In this document: piece by piece, positions 43,176 through 55,133 of the stretch
How positions within the stretch are numbered: the first letter of the stretch is position 1
Layout: every line of letters starts with the position of its first letter
Assembly (NCBI GenBank): GCA_945643635.1
Contig: CALZFC010000056.1
Coordinates: 1,101,001-1,165,000, forward strand
Length of the DNA: 64,000 bases
Source of the DNA: Allodiplogaster sudhausi
Lineage: Eukaryota; Nematoda; Chromadorea; Rhabditida; Diplogasteridae
Direction: 5' to 3'
Notes under the pieces: generated by a model
Told to the model about the DNA's origin: nothing
Seen by the model: only the letters and a program-made list of their open reading frames with translations
Database searches by the model: none
Made by a program: the position numbers and the translations under genes

Positions 43176-45047
43176 CAGAGCAAGATGAATAGAAGCCAAG
43201 ACGTGCCTGTGCAATGTCGACAAGAGGAGCTCCATCAGCCCCGAGACCCATTCCCACAGCTGCCAATCCACGGGGAAGTTCCCCTTTGGCCAGAGGCATC
43301 TTCTTCTCGTATTTGTCCATCTGCAACTAACTCTTCTCATCAGCAATATTCTCCATCAGAGATAAGGGAAGGACCTTGACAATGACACCACGATCATACA
43401 GCTTCTGGCCATTAAGCATGGAGATTGCTTGCACGGCCTCGAGAGGATGCGAGTACTCAACAACCGCATTTCCCTAAAAACATCCACTTCCAAGTTAAGA
43501 TTCCGACAGTTCACAAAATGTCGTGGTGAAGGAACTAACTCTGTTCTTGCCTTCCTTGTCGACTTGAAGATCAACAAAAGTCACTTTGCCAGCCATCGAG
43601 AAGATCTCCCAAACTTGTCCAGAAGTAACCGAATACGCCAACTGAACAACTCTCGCACTCACTCTCGAATCGACTACGCTTCTTACTCTTTCAACTTTTT
43701 GACTACGCGAGAGGACGGAAATGCAACACAACAGAGAAGATTTTGTTTAAATGCAGCAGCCTCAATTTTGCGGCTAGGCGTGCACGCACCGCAACAAAAT
43801 ATCTTCAAATTATCCATAATAGGCTTCTCTCTTAACTATAATAGAACTAAAGAACTGAAAATGGAAGACGGAAACCATCTCCAGCTGACATTCGCAACGA
43901 AGACGCGTTCACAGAGTGGAGGTGTAATGGAGAGTTGTCGAAGAAAGGCAGGACTGAGACCAAAGAGTTCTCCCTCATCCACTGCATCTGCTCTGTCCAG
44001 ATCTCTCCGAAGATACCCTCCCCCCACTCCGCGGACACTCGACCGACTCCCTCCCCCATGAGCACGATCCATGAAGTCGAGCCCAGTCTCCTCCTTGACC
44101 TTGCGGAAGAAGGCATCCGGGTCGCGGATCTCCTTGGCCATGATTGTGCGTCCACTGACTTCGCAGCGAAACAAGTTCTCGATGCAATTCTTGGCTCCTT
44201 CTTCAGTAGTGAATTCTACGATGGCGGTTCCCTTGGAGCGGCCGCTTCTCTCCTCGAGAATCTCGATGAATGTTACCTAAATCATCCCCACTCTCAAGGA
44301 GAACACCAACAAACTATCAATCTTTTCAAACGCCAGCACAGATCGCAGAATCGAGGACACCGAATTTGTGTAAATGAAACGGTTCCCTTTATTTCCACTA
44401 TTTCTGCTAATGCTCTTAATATTCTTAGTTTCTGATTCATAAAAAAAATCTACGTTTAGTAGCGATCCTAAAAAAAATTCGCTCACTGTTCTATGTAAGC
44501 ACTTCGACATGGCAAGTACTGAGAAAAAGCAAGCGCTTGTGAATCCTGCATAGAAAGTAAAAAATAAAAAAATTCAGCGCCGAGACAGATAACTTTTACT
44601 CCCGAGGTCGATAGCAATTTTCTCCAAACGCGCAGAGACGAAGAATAACCTCGCCAGCTTTTTCTCTGATCAATGTCTTCAGCTCCATCCAGCGCATTTC
44701 GTAGGGAAGATTCGAGAGGAAGACCATCCTGTTTGAGCCGCCTAGAAAGTGACCATTCCAGGAATCTCTGCCCATGCCACTTTTCTTTTCAGTAGACTTC
44801 TACATAGAGATCACACATTTCATATCAAGCATCGTCAGCAATAACGAATTAGTCAAAAACTAATAGAGTCCTGAACTCTGCTACATGGATTAACCACAAC
44901 AACGTACGAGAAGAAGCATTGAGTGATGCAAGGGGAATATATCTTATGAATAAAAGAAAGCAAACCACGAAGAGGACGTCGTCTATCCCTGATAGGCGAG
45001 CGAGAACGGCTGAGCCGTCTCGTGTCGTCGCCGTTCCCTCGACTCAT
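42060..45047 (-). CDS. HNRNPM: hnRNP M / MYEF2-like RNA-binding protein
   Basis: hnRNP M proteins bind pre-mRNA through three RRMs and regulate splicing. Eight exons join in phase to 565 codons plus stop: 44966-45047, 44650-44741, 43890-44276, 43540-43641, 43375-43473, 43207-43320, 42410-43036, 42060-42254. The N-terminus is Arg/Ser-rich. RRM1 starts MVFLSNLPYEMRW and includes SKGTAIVEF. RRM2 starts VFVANLAYSVTSGQVWEIF and contains SHPLEAVQAISMLNGQ, as in hnRNP M. Next comes a block, MPLAKGELPRGL, then GMGLGADGAPL, also as in hnRNP M. The long exon 7 is Ser/Pro-rich with four RDAPPSF-type repeats. RRM3 is split after ILIKN and resumes LPHDYTWQIV, ending VDFVI. The intron after 43207 has a GC donor (CAG|gcacgt). 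Two donors read gtcag. Confidence 0.88.
43040..43175. repeat. (GA)n tract in the hnRNP M-like gene
   Basis: Purine on the plus strand, hence CT in the transcript. It fills the intron between 43207 and 43036, directly before the acceptor. Confidence 0.85.
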
Positions 45048-46260
45048 CTATTCTTCCTCCAAACCAAACATATTCAGAATATTATATCACTTCAATTAAC
45101 ATCACCACTTCAATTAAGAAACTTTCAGAACGTGAAATGCAATTGCAGAGGACAGAGGCAATCCCACTACCTGCTCAGTGAAAATTTCAAAATCTCGACA
45201 CTTGCTATGGACACTGTACGCTGACACTAAATATCAAGATGGTGATTGATGAGCTCGATCATCCTGAAATCGAATCCATCCATGCTGTTCCCTCATAGAT
45301 ATGGTTTTGGTGGCCGGGATAGGTTGTCCCATGTGATGATCCCGTGCATTCAAGCAACACATCGTCCCAATAAGCGAATAAACAGTTCATTCCAATCTTC
45401 AAAGTCATCCAAAAGGACTCATAGTTTAATAAAACCTTGCTTCATCAAAAAGGAGTCATAGTTTAATTTTAATAAAACCTTGCTACCATTTTGACTAACC
45501 ATAGTAAGCCGACGAAATTGGAAGAGCAGACTTGCTTTAGTTTGTGACCTTATTTGACTTTAATGTAGTCCAAGTTGATAAGCCTCAACTTACTGATGTG
45601 AGCCAGTGGTTTAATAAAACCTCGCTAATAACTTCATTTGTTCGCTGGAGTCACGCCAATGCCAATGCCAGTTTCACCTGGTTTGACAGCAAGAACGTTC
45701 ACCGGGTCGATTTGTTGCTCGAATGGTATTAGAATTTTTTTTACTGATTTCATAGCAAGTTGGCTTAGAACTGTCCGACAAATAAGAATGTACAATTTCC
45801 GCATCCTCTTTGAAATAAAAGTATTCGGTCGCAGATGCAATGGAAGGAGGCACTCAAAGGAAGATGGAACAGGAAGTGAGAACAGAGAATGCGACTGTTA
45901 TGTCATACCAAGCATTCAAAACAAACTAGACAAGGGATCAAACAGGATCGCTAAGTACAGTCCGCAGCGACTACCTAGCGATTCTACACTAACCTAAAAA
46001 CATTATTATATACTGATAAATAGATCAAACATGGAACGGAAATCTCATGTATACATGTACTATCTGGGGAGCTTTACAGAACTATTCAAACATGTTCTAC
46101 ATGGAAAGATCTGCCCGTGATGCCGTGAGATGTTAGAGTGAATGGAGATGAAAAAATTGAAGACAGAATTCAGACATTTCTAAGGTTTCAATCCCCACAT
46201 GTCCCAAGGCACCAGAGAAGAATGTATTTGCTCAGTAATTAACAGGATAAGATGTTGGTG
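45048..46260. other. Intergenic region, hnRNP M upstream and CRTC downstream
   Basis: AT-rich. A short imperfect tandem repeat containing AGTTTAATAAAACCTTGCT lies near 45420-45490. A plus frame of 119 codons (45638-45997) and an opposite frame overlap in a region without family signal; neither is convincing as a gene. Confidence 0.45.
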
Positions 46261-47818
46261 CTATTGATAGACCTGTGCATGAGAAGAGGAATTCGTAGAC
46301 TGTTGATCGTGAGGAAGAGAAGTGGGAGAGCCGTTGCAGGCCACAGCCTGAGGGTTTCCTTGCATATCAGAGCCATCATGAAGACGGAGATCTTGCAAGT
46401 CGTAGGGAAAACCTTCCGCTCCGGGCTCTACCTTAAAAAGGAGTATATCTAACAAAAGAGTACATTTTTTTTAAATTAGAGACGTTACTCACGCATCAAT
46501 AATCTTTACAATAAAAAGAAGAAAGAAAAGGGAATCAGCAAGCCAGGAGCTAACGTTAATATTTTCGAAGCAGTCAAGGCGACCGCCATCAATTCCATCC
46601 GCTTGAGTGAGAACAATGTTGGGGATGTCGAGAGATTCGGGAGAGTTGGAGTAGTGCCGTTGGATTGGCCAGCACGGATTCAGAGACTGCTCCCCCACCA
46701 GGGCGGCCGGCGAGGTGGGGGCGGACTGAGACTCCGCCGTGTAAGACGGAGCGAGACGGCCACCGCAGCCTGTTGAGTGGCGTTGGCCAACCTGGAAGGC
46801 TCGTTCTTCTGCTTGTGTCTGCTTAATACAACAAGACTGCAACATTTCAAGTTTGCCCCTATCTCTGCGTTAAAGAGGTATTAACGGTTACTAGGTTCGT
46901 TCTTTCAGCATTTCTTCTCGTTCTAAAAACCATCAATAATAAAAAGATTTTTGCACAGGAAAGATTTTGATGATCAACTGCGCTTGTTGAGCACTCTTTA
47001 TCTCGAAGAAGAACAGACCTGGGTGTGGTAGCAGGACGGGCCAGGCAGCTGAGGTAGCTGGGGCATGTTGGGCAGGCTCCCGACCAACTCTCCACCCCCC
47101 TCCTCTCCTCCCCCTGGAATGATGGCGGGGGAAGACGTCTCTCCGTTGTAGGAGCGGACCAGTTGAGGAGCAGTGCTGTCTGGCATGTAGAACGGAACCC
47201 CCACCGGGCCGCCTCCGTAGCCAAAGAATCCAGTGGAGTAAGGCACGGACTGGGAGTTGATAGCGGGGTCACTTCGGGCTCTTCCAAACCTACAATCATC
47301 AATGCTCAAATGATATTCATGCATCCACGGTAAAAATATTTAACTTTTCAAAGTGAAAAAAATAGTTATGACACAAGAGTGAAAATGAAAAGAGAAAAGG
47401 CGTACGCATTCCACTGATCCGGTGGCAGAAGATGTTGAGGAGGCAGAGGGGGGACAGGGTAGTGCAGAGGAGGGACGCGGTCGGGCAAGCGAGGAGGCGA
47501 GCGGTAGGGGTGGAAGTGGACAGGCGGGGAACGGCCGCCACCCGCCGGCCGTCCCGACTCCGGCCAGTACTGCTGGTAGCCATCGTGCATGTTCGGCAGA
47601 GAGCCGCCCGGCCGGTTCCACTGGCCCGGTTCCAAGCCAACCCCGGGGGAAGCAGCGGGCGAGCCCGTGGCATTGGCGGGCGTGTGGGTCGCGTCCCCCG
47701 TGATTGCTCGCACTTCTCGCATCACACGGCTGAACGCGTCCTCATCCTCGTTCAGCTTCCTCTCCATGATTGCGATCTTCTCCGAGAACTTGCGTGGCTG
47801 GCCGCCTGGTGACGACAT
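46261..47818 (-). CDS. CRTC: CREB-regulated transcription coactivator (CRTC)
   Basis: CRTCs bind the CREB bZIP and activate cAMP-responsive genes; SIK kinases and 14-3-3 keep them cytoplasmic. Four exons join in phase to 378 codons plus stop: 47406-47818, 47019-47289, 46555-46836, 46261-46431. The N-terminus has the CREB-binding core PRKFSEKIAIMERK. Exon 2 begins FGRARSDPAINS, which fits the conserved SIK/14-3-3 phosphosite in human CRTCs (RRTNSDSALH). GGSLPNM and GSLPNM motifs lie at the equivalents of the other regulatory serines. Exon 3 carries DIPNIVLTQADG, the counterpart of the central GIPNIILT block. The last exon has an acidic Leu-rich activation segment, FPYDLQDLRL. At 378 aa it is shorter than human CRTCs (over 600), mainly by loss of the Gln/Pro-rich middle. 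Confidence 0.9.
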
Positions 47819-48806
47819 CCTGGAATGAATGGAAAATCACCATAGAAAGAAAGAATAGAGGGAGACACAAAACGAGGTTGCAGATCGACAGAATAAGAGA
47901 AAGCCTTGTTTTGTGCGCATGCTAGAGGAGCGCCCCTCCACTTCCTCTCTTCAGGTGCACTCTCTCTCCCTCTGCGCACTCTCTCCCCTCTGCCATAATA
48001 CCCCCCTCCTCACACGCAACGCGTCTCGAGCCATTCCCATCCCATTCTCCCCACGGGAAGAATACGATAGCCATTGGCACAGTGCCAGTTCTCGGTTCTT
48101 GCTGACACCCGATCGGAAACAGAAAAGGGTTGGCCAGTATGAGCCATTGTTTATCGACTTCGGTTAAGGCAAAGACATACGAGATTCTTTGAGACAATGT
48201 AAGATTCCCTCGTTTTTCCATCTCCATATGGGGCTGATTGTACAACTGTAACGTGTCATTTGCTTGTAAACATCTAACCATATGCTCTAACGATAATGTA
48301 AAAATCGACAAAACACTTTGGTTGGTAAATACCAAGATAAAAAACATCGCTGCTGTGAACAAGAAGTAAAGCGTTCTCACATGACTCGGTCATTAAATGT
48401 TAAGGCATCCTGAAGTGGTTATGAAAGACGCGCATGCTAACAAGTACGTTAAGTAATGGAGCAAGGGGATACGAATACCAGTACAGTCAAAAAAGACAGA
48501 ATGCAAATGCAGGGTTGGCTCTGGTAAAGCACAATCTCTTTCAACCTATAACCATTACCTATGCTACGCGAATATGATCATTTTAATGAACACTTTCAAA
48601 AGAATCTAAAAGTTATAAAACATTGTACATCAAACCTTCACTCAGAAAAAAAGAATGCACGCGTAAACATAATGAATAAAATATAATTAAAAGAAAAAAC
48701 CCAACCTCCTTCTAACTATGAAAACAGAACTATTTCTCTATTATTAACAAAAAAAAACAGGTATCCCAACAACAGACGGAGAAACGATAATCATTTAATT
48801 CGAGTT
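47819..48806. other. CRTC upstream region and 3' flank of the next gene
   Basis: No gene recognised. The CRTC promoter lies in the GC-richer first 300 bases; the rest is AT-rich and should hold the 3' UTR of the minus-strand gene ending at 48807. Confidence 0.45.
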
Positions 48807-51800
48807 TTAATAGCTTTGATGAATTGTAACCAGGTCAGCGATTGCTTGAGGGAACTTGGGAGGTTGCACATTTTGTGTGGGAAGATGGTAAGACGAAGAG
48901 GAAGAAGCCATGGAGGAATGAAGAGAAGAGAAGGGAGAGGACGTGGTTGTGAAGGAAGAGTGAGTGGAAGCGGAGAGAGAAGTGGATGGAGAGGAGACGG
49001 AAGTGTCCAGTGCAAGCCAGAGCAAATGGCAGAGAAGGGCTGCTTGCTCCTCCACCACAACGGCCTTCTACAATCACGGCTTCCCTCTTTAGTGGAAAGG
49101 AAATTATGAATTAGACATACAGTATACAAACCTCATCAGTAGTGTTTGCAGTCTGCGAAGAAAGACGAACGTACTCGAAGAAGCGGAACAGTTTGCTAGC
49201 AGAGGAATTGTACGAAAGATCCTTAACACAATCAATGTATTCATCAGTTCAACAAAGAAGGAATAAAGAACGAAGTACTTCTTGAAAGGAGGGAGAGGCA
49301 GCCAAGTTAGCAGCATTTTGAATGGAGCGGGCGAGTTGAGAACAGCCAGAGATGTGAAGGACGAGGGGATTCGCGAAGCGGAGGACAAACGAGGAAACAA
49401 GAACTCGGCGAACCCGATGAGACTCCTCCACTCCTCCACTCGTGGATTCCACCAGGCGACACAAAGAGAACAGCACACCAAGTACTTTCTCTTGCCGGCC
49501 AACCAGCACCAACATCTGGAATGGTCGAGAGAGATAATAGGAATAACCACAATGATCAGTCATACAACAAACCTCGGTTACTTCTTCCTCCTCAGGATCT
49601 TTTTCTCTTTTGCTTGCACTGAAAAGAGACTGAAGGCCGTTCTCGAGAGGACATCTTCCAGCCAAACGAAGAGCGACAGAAACCAAGCAACAACCAAAAG
49701 AGTCTTGCCTCAAACAAACTCATGCTCAGAACTTGCAGTATTGTGAAAGATGTTACCTTAACAGGACATCCGGATTAGACGAACTGAGAGAGCGAGAGAG
49801 AGCAGCAGAGAAGAGACGGTCGAGGCGGCCGAGACCTGCCGTAGTCACGATGACAGTGCAGAGGAGATAACGCTGAGGGGGAGAGAGACGTGAGGAGGCC
49901 CATTCACAAAGAGAAACCACAGAGTCCACCGACTCCAGCCATTGCAGCAGTTTCGAGTAAGCATCCATCTTTAAAGGAGTTACTTACCCTTAAAAAAACA
50001 ATCACCGTCACCCTCCATTTTCGAAAATATTCCTTGAGAAGTCCGTTTTGCTCAACCCATATAAACCGCAAGATTCGTTAAAATATTGACCGGAAGAATG
50101 CGAAAGGAGTGGCGATTGGCCGAGAAGAAGAAGGGAGGAGAGGAATTGAAGCGAGAGTCTACAGTAGCCTGGTAAAGGGCTGAGACTGCCAAGGATCTGT
50201 CTCCACCCTTGGCTCCGCCCACTGCTTTCCCACCGACAACTCCACTCCACAATGTCAACTGCACATCGCACTTCCGAGGCACACTCCTACAACTTTCGGT
50301 TACACTCCATTTAAATAGCTTACAATATCAGGTGATAAAAAAAACTCGCAGAATAGCGATGTGATTATCGAAGACAGTAGAAGAAGAAGAAGAGGGAAGT
50401 TGGGTGGGAGAAGAAGCGACTGCGATTCCATTGACAGCCACACGAATTCGGCAGCCACTCTCCGCACCCTTCGGAATCCCCTCCCCTCTCAACATAAAAC
50501 CATTCCTCACAACACATCTCATGGCCAACTCACTTGAACTTGTCAATGTAGATGTAGAGAACAGAGAACTCATTGGCAGCGGAGAAGAAGGAAATCGTTG
50601 GATTCAGAACGGGAAGGGGCTGCACGGTATGTTCTCTGAACCATTCAAGTACTAGAGATCTTCTCATTTCCACTACTAGCAAGAAAGGAACGACCTTAAG
50701 TGATGAATCCAAGTGAAGTAGAAATCATGGGAATCGAAGGAGAGAAATACGCGAGAAGACTGAGAAGACGCAGAGAAGACGGTGGAGAGCAAAGCGGAGG
50801 CCACGCGGCCAGTCACTGATTCGTGCAAACAAAGGAACTCCCACTCCGACAACGACATCCGACTCCGATTCCCACTCACCTGCAATGCATTCTCGGCTCT
50901 GCTACGGTATCTAGACAGTAAATGGAAGCTGCTAAACACTGAAAGGCAAACTTACGGGATCATCCATTTCGAGGACTGCGCGACCATTTTGAATGAAGAG
51001 TGTCAAAGCACACTTCTGCCATTCCTTCTCTTCGGATGCTGCAGAAGGAAATAGAATACAGAGCCATGAAATGAGAACTAGGCCCAAGCTGACTTCTGCA
51101 CATGGCGAGGGCGGAAGCAACGACAACGGGCTGAGGAAGAGAGGACGAGGCAGCACTGTACGAGGCACAGCAATCTGCAACAAATATTTGTCATCGCTTA
51201 AAATGGGAAGGATGAGTGAGGGGATGGCGGATTCAGTCAATTAACGTTAAATATTGCTAATATGTTCGATTTTATGTCGCTTTCGCATGAACTTTCTTTT
51301 TTTTTCTTAACTAGGAAGGATGACTGAAAATTTGTCTAGGAAGTCGACTTTTAAGCTATGCTATTTGTCTTTCCATTCAACTTTTAAATCACAGTATTTT
51401 CGACGTGATCCCTCTAAACATATGGAAACAAACCTCGAAGTGCGAGAGCGGAAATCTCTCCAACTGGAGGACCACCTTCACACAGAACAGCGTGCAGGAG
51501 ACGGCAGTTCCCCACAATTGGCCGTGCGCTGTATCTGAAGGCAAGAGAGTGAGAGAGATAGAGAGAGTGAGAGTGAGAGAGAAATTAAGAGTGCGAGAGA
51601 GAGAGAGAGAGAGAGAGAATTGAACGAGGGAGAGAAGACCTGTGAATTATGTCAGAGATGGCATGGAAGTGTCTGGTGGAAAGGATGAAGGAGAATTCGG
51701 CCGGGGGAGCAGCGCATTCAATCAGGAACTTCTCGATCTGATTTCCGGTGTGAACAAGAAGAGTGAAGGCACTCGATCGACGGGAAGGCCGTAGAAGGAA

Positions 51801-52965
51801 AGAACCGCACCCACCTGGACAGATATTCATGATTACTTCTCTTTTACTATCATAAGCAAGCGAATATGCAATTGCAACCAAGATGGAGTAGTTGGATGAG
51901 AGAATCCGAAGGAGTTCTATGAAAGTAAGGTAATCCATCCGGATTTTTATCCATGTCGTTCTGCAAAACAAAACGCTTAATTGAGAAATACTACTAGGCT
52001 GTAGTGAAGGAAAAGGGCGTTTTAATATGAACAATAAAATATGTTTAAGTACCAGAAATGCCGTTTGCTTGAGATCGAAGAATGCAACAATCTGAGTCGA
52101 GATGTGCTTCGCCAGAAGCCATCGATTTTCCAAACAACGAATTTCTGCCAACAAATCGCCACGACGAACACTGAAGAAAAGAAGTTGAAAACCTATGGAA
52201 AGAAGAAGAAATGTATGAACCAGAACTCGGTGTTGCCCGGAAGAGAAGGTCTCATGTCCACCAACGCAAGATGAGTGGCCTCCAAAGAATCCTCAAAAGA
52301 TTCCAGGTATAGAATGCAAAGTTTCATGATGTTAATTGGATCCGGAGGCATCAGAAACAGGGAATAAAACCCAATGTCGAGGACCTAAAAGATTAGGGTG
52401 GGGGAGGTGGAAACCAGTTTGGGTTAGCTGTTTCTGCCTAAATCTTCTCAAAAAAATGGTGGGGTTGGGAAATGGGGAGGTCCAAAATCTGAGTGGTCTG
52501 TCAAGTCGACAGTACTTTTTCCTTTGATAAGAAAGCGAACCGTCTGCAGTCCGGCCAACTCGGCCGAAGCATTCAAGTGCTCCTGCAGAGTCAGATGATA
52601 GATTACCAGGTTGGACAGCGTCAAGAACTTCAGTCCTTCGAAGAAAAACATTTTCCCCAGTTTCTTGACCCTGAAATAATGCGAAGTCAAGGTACACAGC
52701 ATCATCACACGAAACTCAATCTTTCCAACACGATGAAAAATGTAATTGTACTCGAGGAAAGTTAAACGGGCTCATTGTATAGCAAAACATCAAAAGCCTA
52801 CATTGAACTAACGGAAGATGATGAACGGCATGATTGAGGTCGATATACGAGAGGTAAAGATCAACAGGGCTCCGCTCACGCCACAAGATAAAAGCACGCT
52901 GACGATTCTTGTAGAGCTCCTCTTCTGCTATCCGCTGGATATCTGGTCTGGATGCCAGCCAGACC
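48807..52965 (-). CDS. Large unrecognised alpha-helical protein (5' end not found)
   Basis: I do not recognise this gene. Minus-strand exon-like segments with proper acceptors and donors run from about 52960 (PDIQRIAEEELYKNRQRAF) through 52560-52670 (GKMFFFEGLKFLTLSNLVIY), 52210-52390, 52030-52150, 51660-51960, 50930-51240, 50700-50890 (MSLSEWEFLCLHESVTGRVA), 50360-50640, 50060-50270, 49780-49970, 49320-49600 and a last exon ending at 48807. The translation is rich in Leu-Ser helices with few low-complexity stretches, like large solenoid (HEAT/ARM) scaffolds. I considered nucleoporins, BEACH proteins and Mediator subunits and found no convincing match. Exon ends are approximate. The 5' part may have been displaced beyond the transposon nest starting at 53472. 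Confidence 0.5.
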
Positions 52966-53471
52966 CTTCATAGATTGGATCTCCCTAGACAAGGATTCAT
53001 TTAAACACCAGCACTTACCACCTCAGACTAACAGCAGAAATGAGCTGAAATAAAGAAACCACCATATTAAGCGCTCTCAATTAGCAGCAGGCGATGAACT
53101 GGATATGGCAGGCGTCATCAACGAAATCGCGACTCAAAAACACCATATTCTGCAACAATAAAAGAATCTCTAACAACTATTAAAAAGAAAGTACGCTAAA
53201 CAAATTATTCAAAACAGGTTGATAAAAACCCTATCGTTTTACAGATTACACCAAACTTCTCTAATGAGTGATACAGAAGTTTATGATATTGTAAATTATA
53301 AATAATTTAAATTTTAACCTTGAAATAAATACGTTTGTTACGTAATAGACAAAATATAATATTAAAATATACACCGTGATATTAAAAGTAATGAAAAATT
53401 GACATTCAATTCACGTTTGGTGTTTAGTTTAATATGGATTTTGTAGGTGGTGTAAAAAAGTAGACATGTAT
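52966..53471. other. AT-rich region before the transposon nest
   Basis: No exon, RNA gene or repeat that I can support. It lies between the last exon-like segment of the 48.8-kb gene and the end of transposable-element copy 2. Confidence 0.4.
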
Positions 53472-54359
53472 CTCAGGTAAAAAGCGAATGGCAAATAAAT
53501 GGTTCAGTAATGGCCAGTAATTACCGTACAAACACGGTAGTTTACTGATACGCGTTTCAGCAATAATGCACCAATAGTGAACCATTAAACAAATTTCTCC
53601 GCATTAACCTTTCAATACAGTGGCTTTAACACGCATATACTGCAAACTTAACTGGCACTTCCCACAGCATTTTTGAGCCATTAAATGGAGCACTGTAGGG
53701 TGGTGTGAACCACACTAAAAATAAATTTTTCTGCGATTTAATTATTGCGTTCCATTTCTCTGCCATTAAATGGCGTACTGTTGTTTGGTGTGAACCACAC
53801 CAAAAATATTCCTGGGCCTTTTATTCACTTCCACACATCTGACGAAAAATTAAGAAATTTACCAAGGAAAAAAAGCATACCAGGAGAAGAGATAACGAGA
53901 AACCGAAAGGCAACGATAAATGAGCGATAACGAAGACAATTATACGGTCATTCTTCCCATATAACCGAGATTATCCCCTTGAATGTGTAATTCTAGAACT
54001 ATACCAAACAACTTTATCGAATAGTGTGCGCGTTTCCGCCCTTGATCATCTTGTATTGATCGATAAAGGGCTTGACTCGCTGACTCGGTTGTTCCACTTC
54101 ACAATGACATGTAGTTTAACTCGTCGAAGAACAAGAACAAGATTTATCGCTTCCAAATGATCCTTGATATCAGTCCAGAAATTAATCTCTATACGTCAAA
54201 GTAACAGAACTAGAGTCTAGATTCTATACTAGGACCTGAAGCTGCAAAGGAGGAGGAGGATATGGATTGAAATAAAGAAAGGAATAAGTGAAATAAATAG
54301 AAAACCTGAAATGAGGAATGGAAAGAAAACAAAGAATGGAAGAAGTAGAGGAAAGGGTT

Positions 54360-55124
54360 TTACCGGGGTGGCCTTGCGCCAAAGAAGAGAGTGGGGTGTG
54401 TGTAGAAGAGGAAGAGAAGAGAGATGACGGAGAGAGGGACGAGGAGCAGTGACTGGTTAGCCCTGCGTGCGCTTACTCCTGAGGCTCTTCCCTTAAAATG
54501 ACGGTCACAAACGTCCGAGGTGGCGGGAAGCCAAGAGATACGCGGAGAGAAAGGGTAAGAAGAAGATGACGAAAGAGTAGAGAGAAAGAGGGGAATAAGA
54601 CCGATAAAAAAGGGAATCAGGGAGATTCGCCTGATTGGAGACTTGAGAAGGAAGAGACCGGCATGAGGGAATAATATGAGGATAAATAACATTAAAGGCA
54701 AATTAACATGACACGCAACATGAAATAAATAAGAAAGAAATGGAGGAGTAAAGAAGTGGACGAATTGAGATGACAAAACGAATCTTCTAGCTGCATGGAA
54801 ACATATAAGAAAAGTCTGCATCTGAGTGAAAGGCAGAAATTTAAATACACCATGGAGCGCAATTGCGCAGCAAAACACATAGTCATTCGCGTTGGAGCGA
54901 ACAAATAGGAACCCGAACCGGGTGTGTATCGGTGGTGACGAATACAACATAACCATGCCAGGCATGGGAAGGAAGGAAAACGAGAAAAAGAAGAAACGCA
55001 ACAACGATGATATTGGAAGAAGCAGTATAACGAGAATGAAATAAGAAGCAGTATAAGTGTAACGAGTAATGAAAACATTAAGCAATATTATAAGATGTAA
55101 AGGATAAACGCATAAGTAAGCCAT
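54360..55124 (-). CDS. Long hydrophobic open frame downstream of the recombinase
   Basis: A 254-codon frame begins with ATG 10 nt after the recombinase stop codon. The translation is rich in Leu, Phe, Ser and Ile and would form several membrane helices. The coding strand is strongly pyrimidine-rich, which suppresses stop codons in all frames, and an overlapping frame (54692-55078) is also open. It may therefore be an artefact, but its position directly behind the recombinase makes a second element protein possible. Confidence 0.25.
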   Translation of the reverse strand: MAYLCVYPLHLIILLNVFITRYTYTASYFILVILLLPISSLLRFFFFSFSFLPMPGMVMLYSSPPIHTRFGFLFVRSNANDYVFCCAIALHGVFKFLPFTQMQTFLICFHAARRFVLSSQFVHFFTPPFLSYLFHVACHVNLPLMLFILILFPHAGLFLLKSPIRRISLIPFFIGLIPLFLSTLSSSSSYPFSPRISWLPATSDVCDRHFKGRASGVSARRANQSLLLVPLSVISLLFLFYTHPTLFFGARPPR

Positions 55125-55133
55125 GATGAGAAA

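Noticed and set aside
45638..45997. 119-codon plus-strand frame and an opposing frame with PGETGIGIGVTP
   Set aside because: No splice context, no family signal and overlap in both strands; left as unexplained intergenic sequence.
48807..52965. Assignment of the large helical gene to Mediator, nucleoporin or BEACH families
   Set aside because: Single short resemblances only; no ordered set of conserved blocks.
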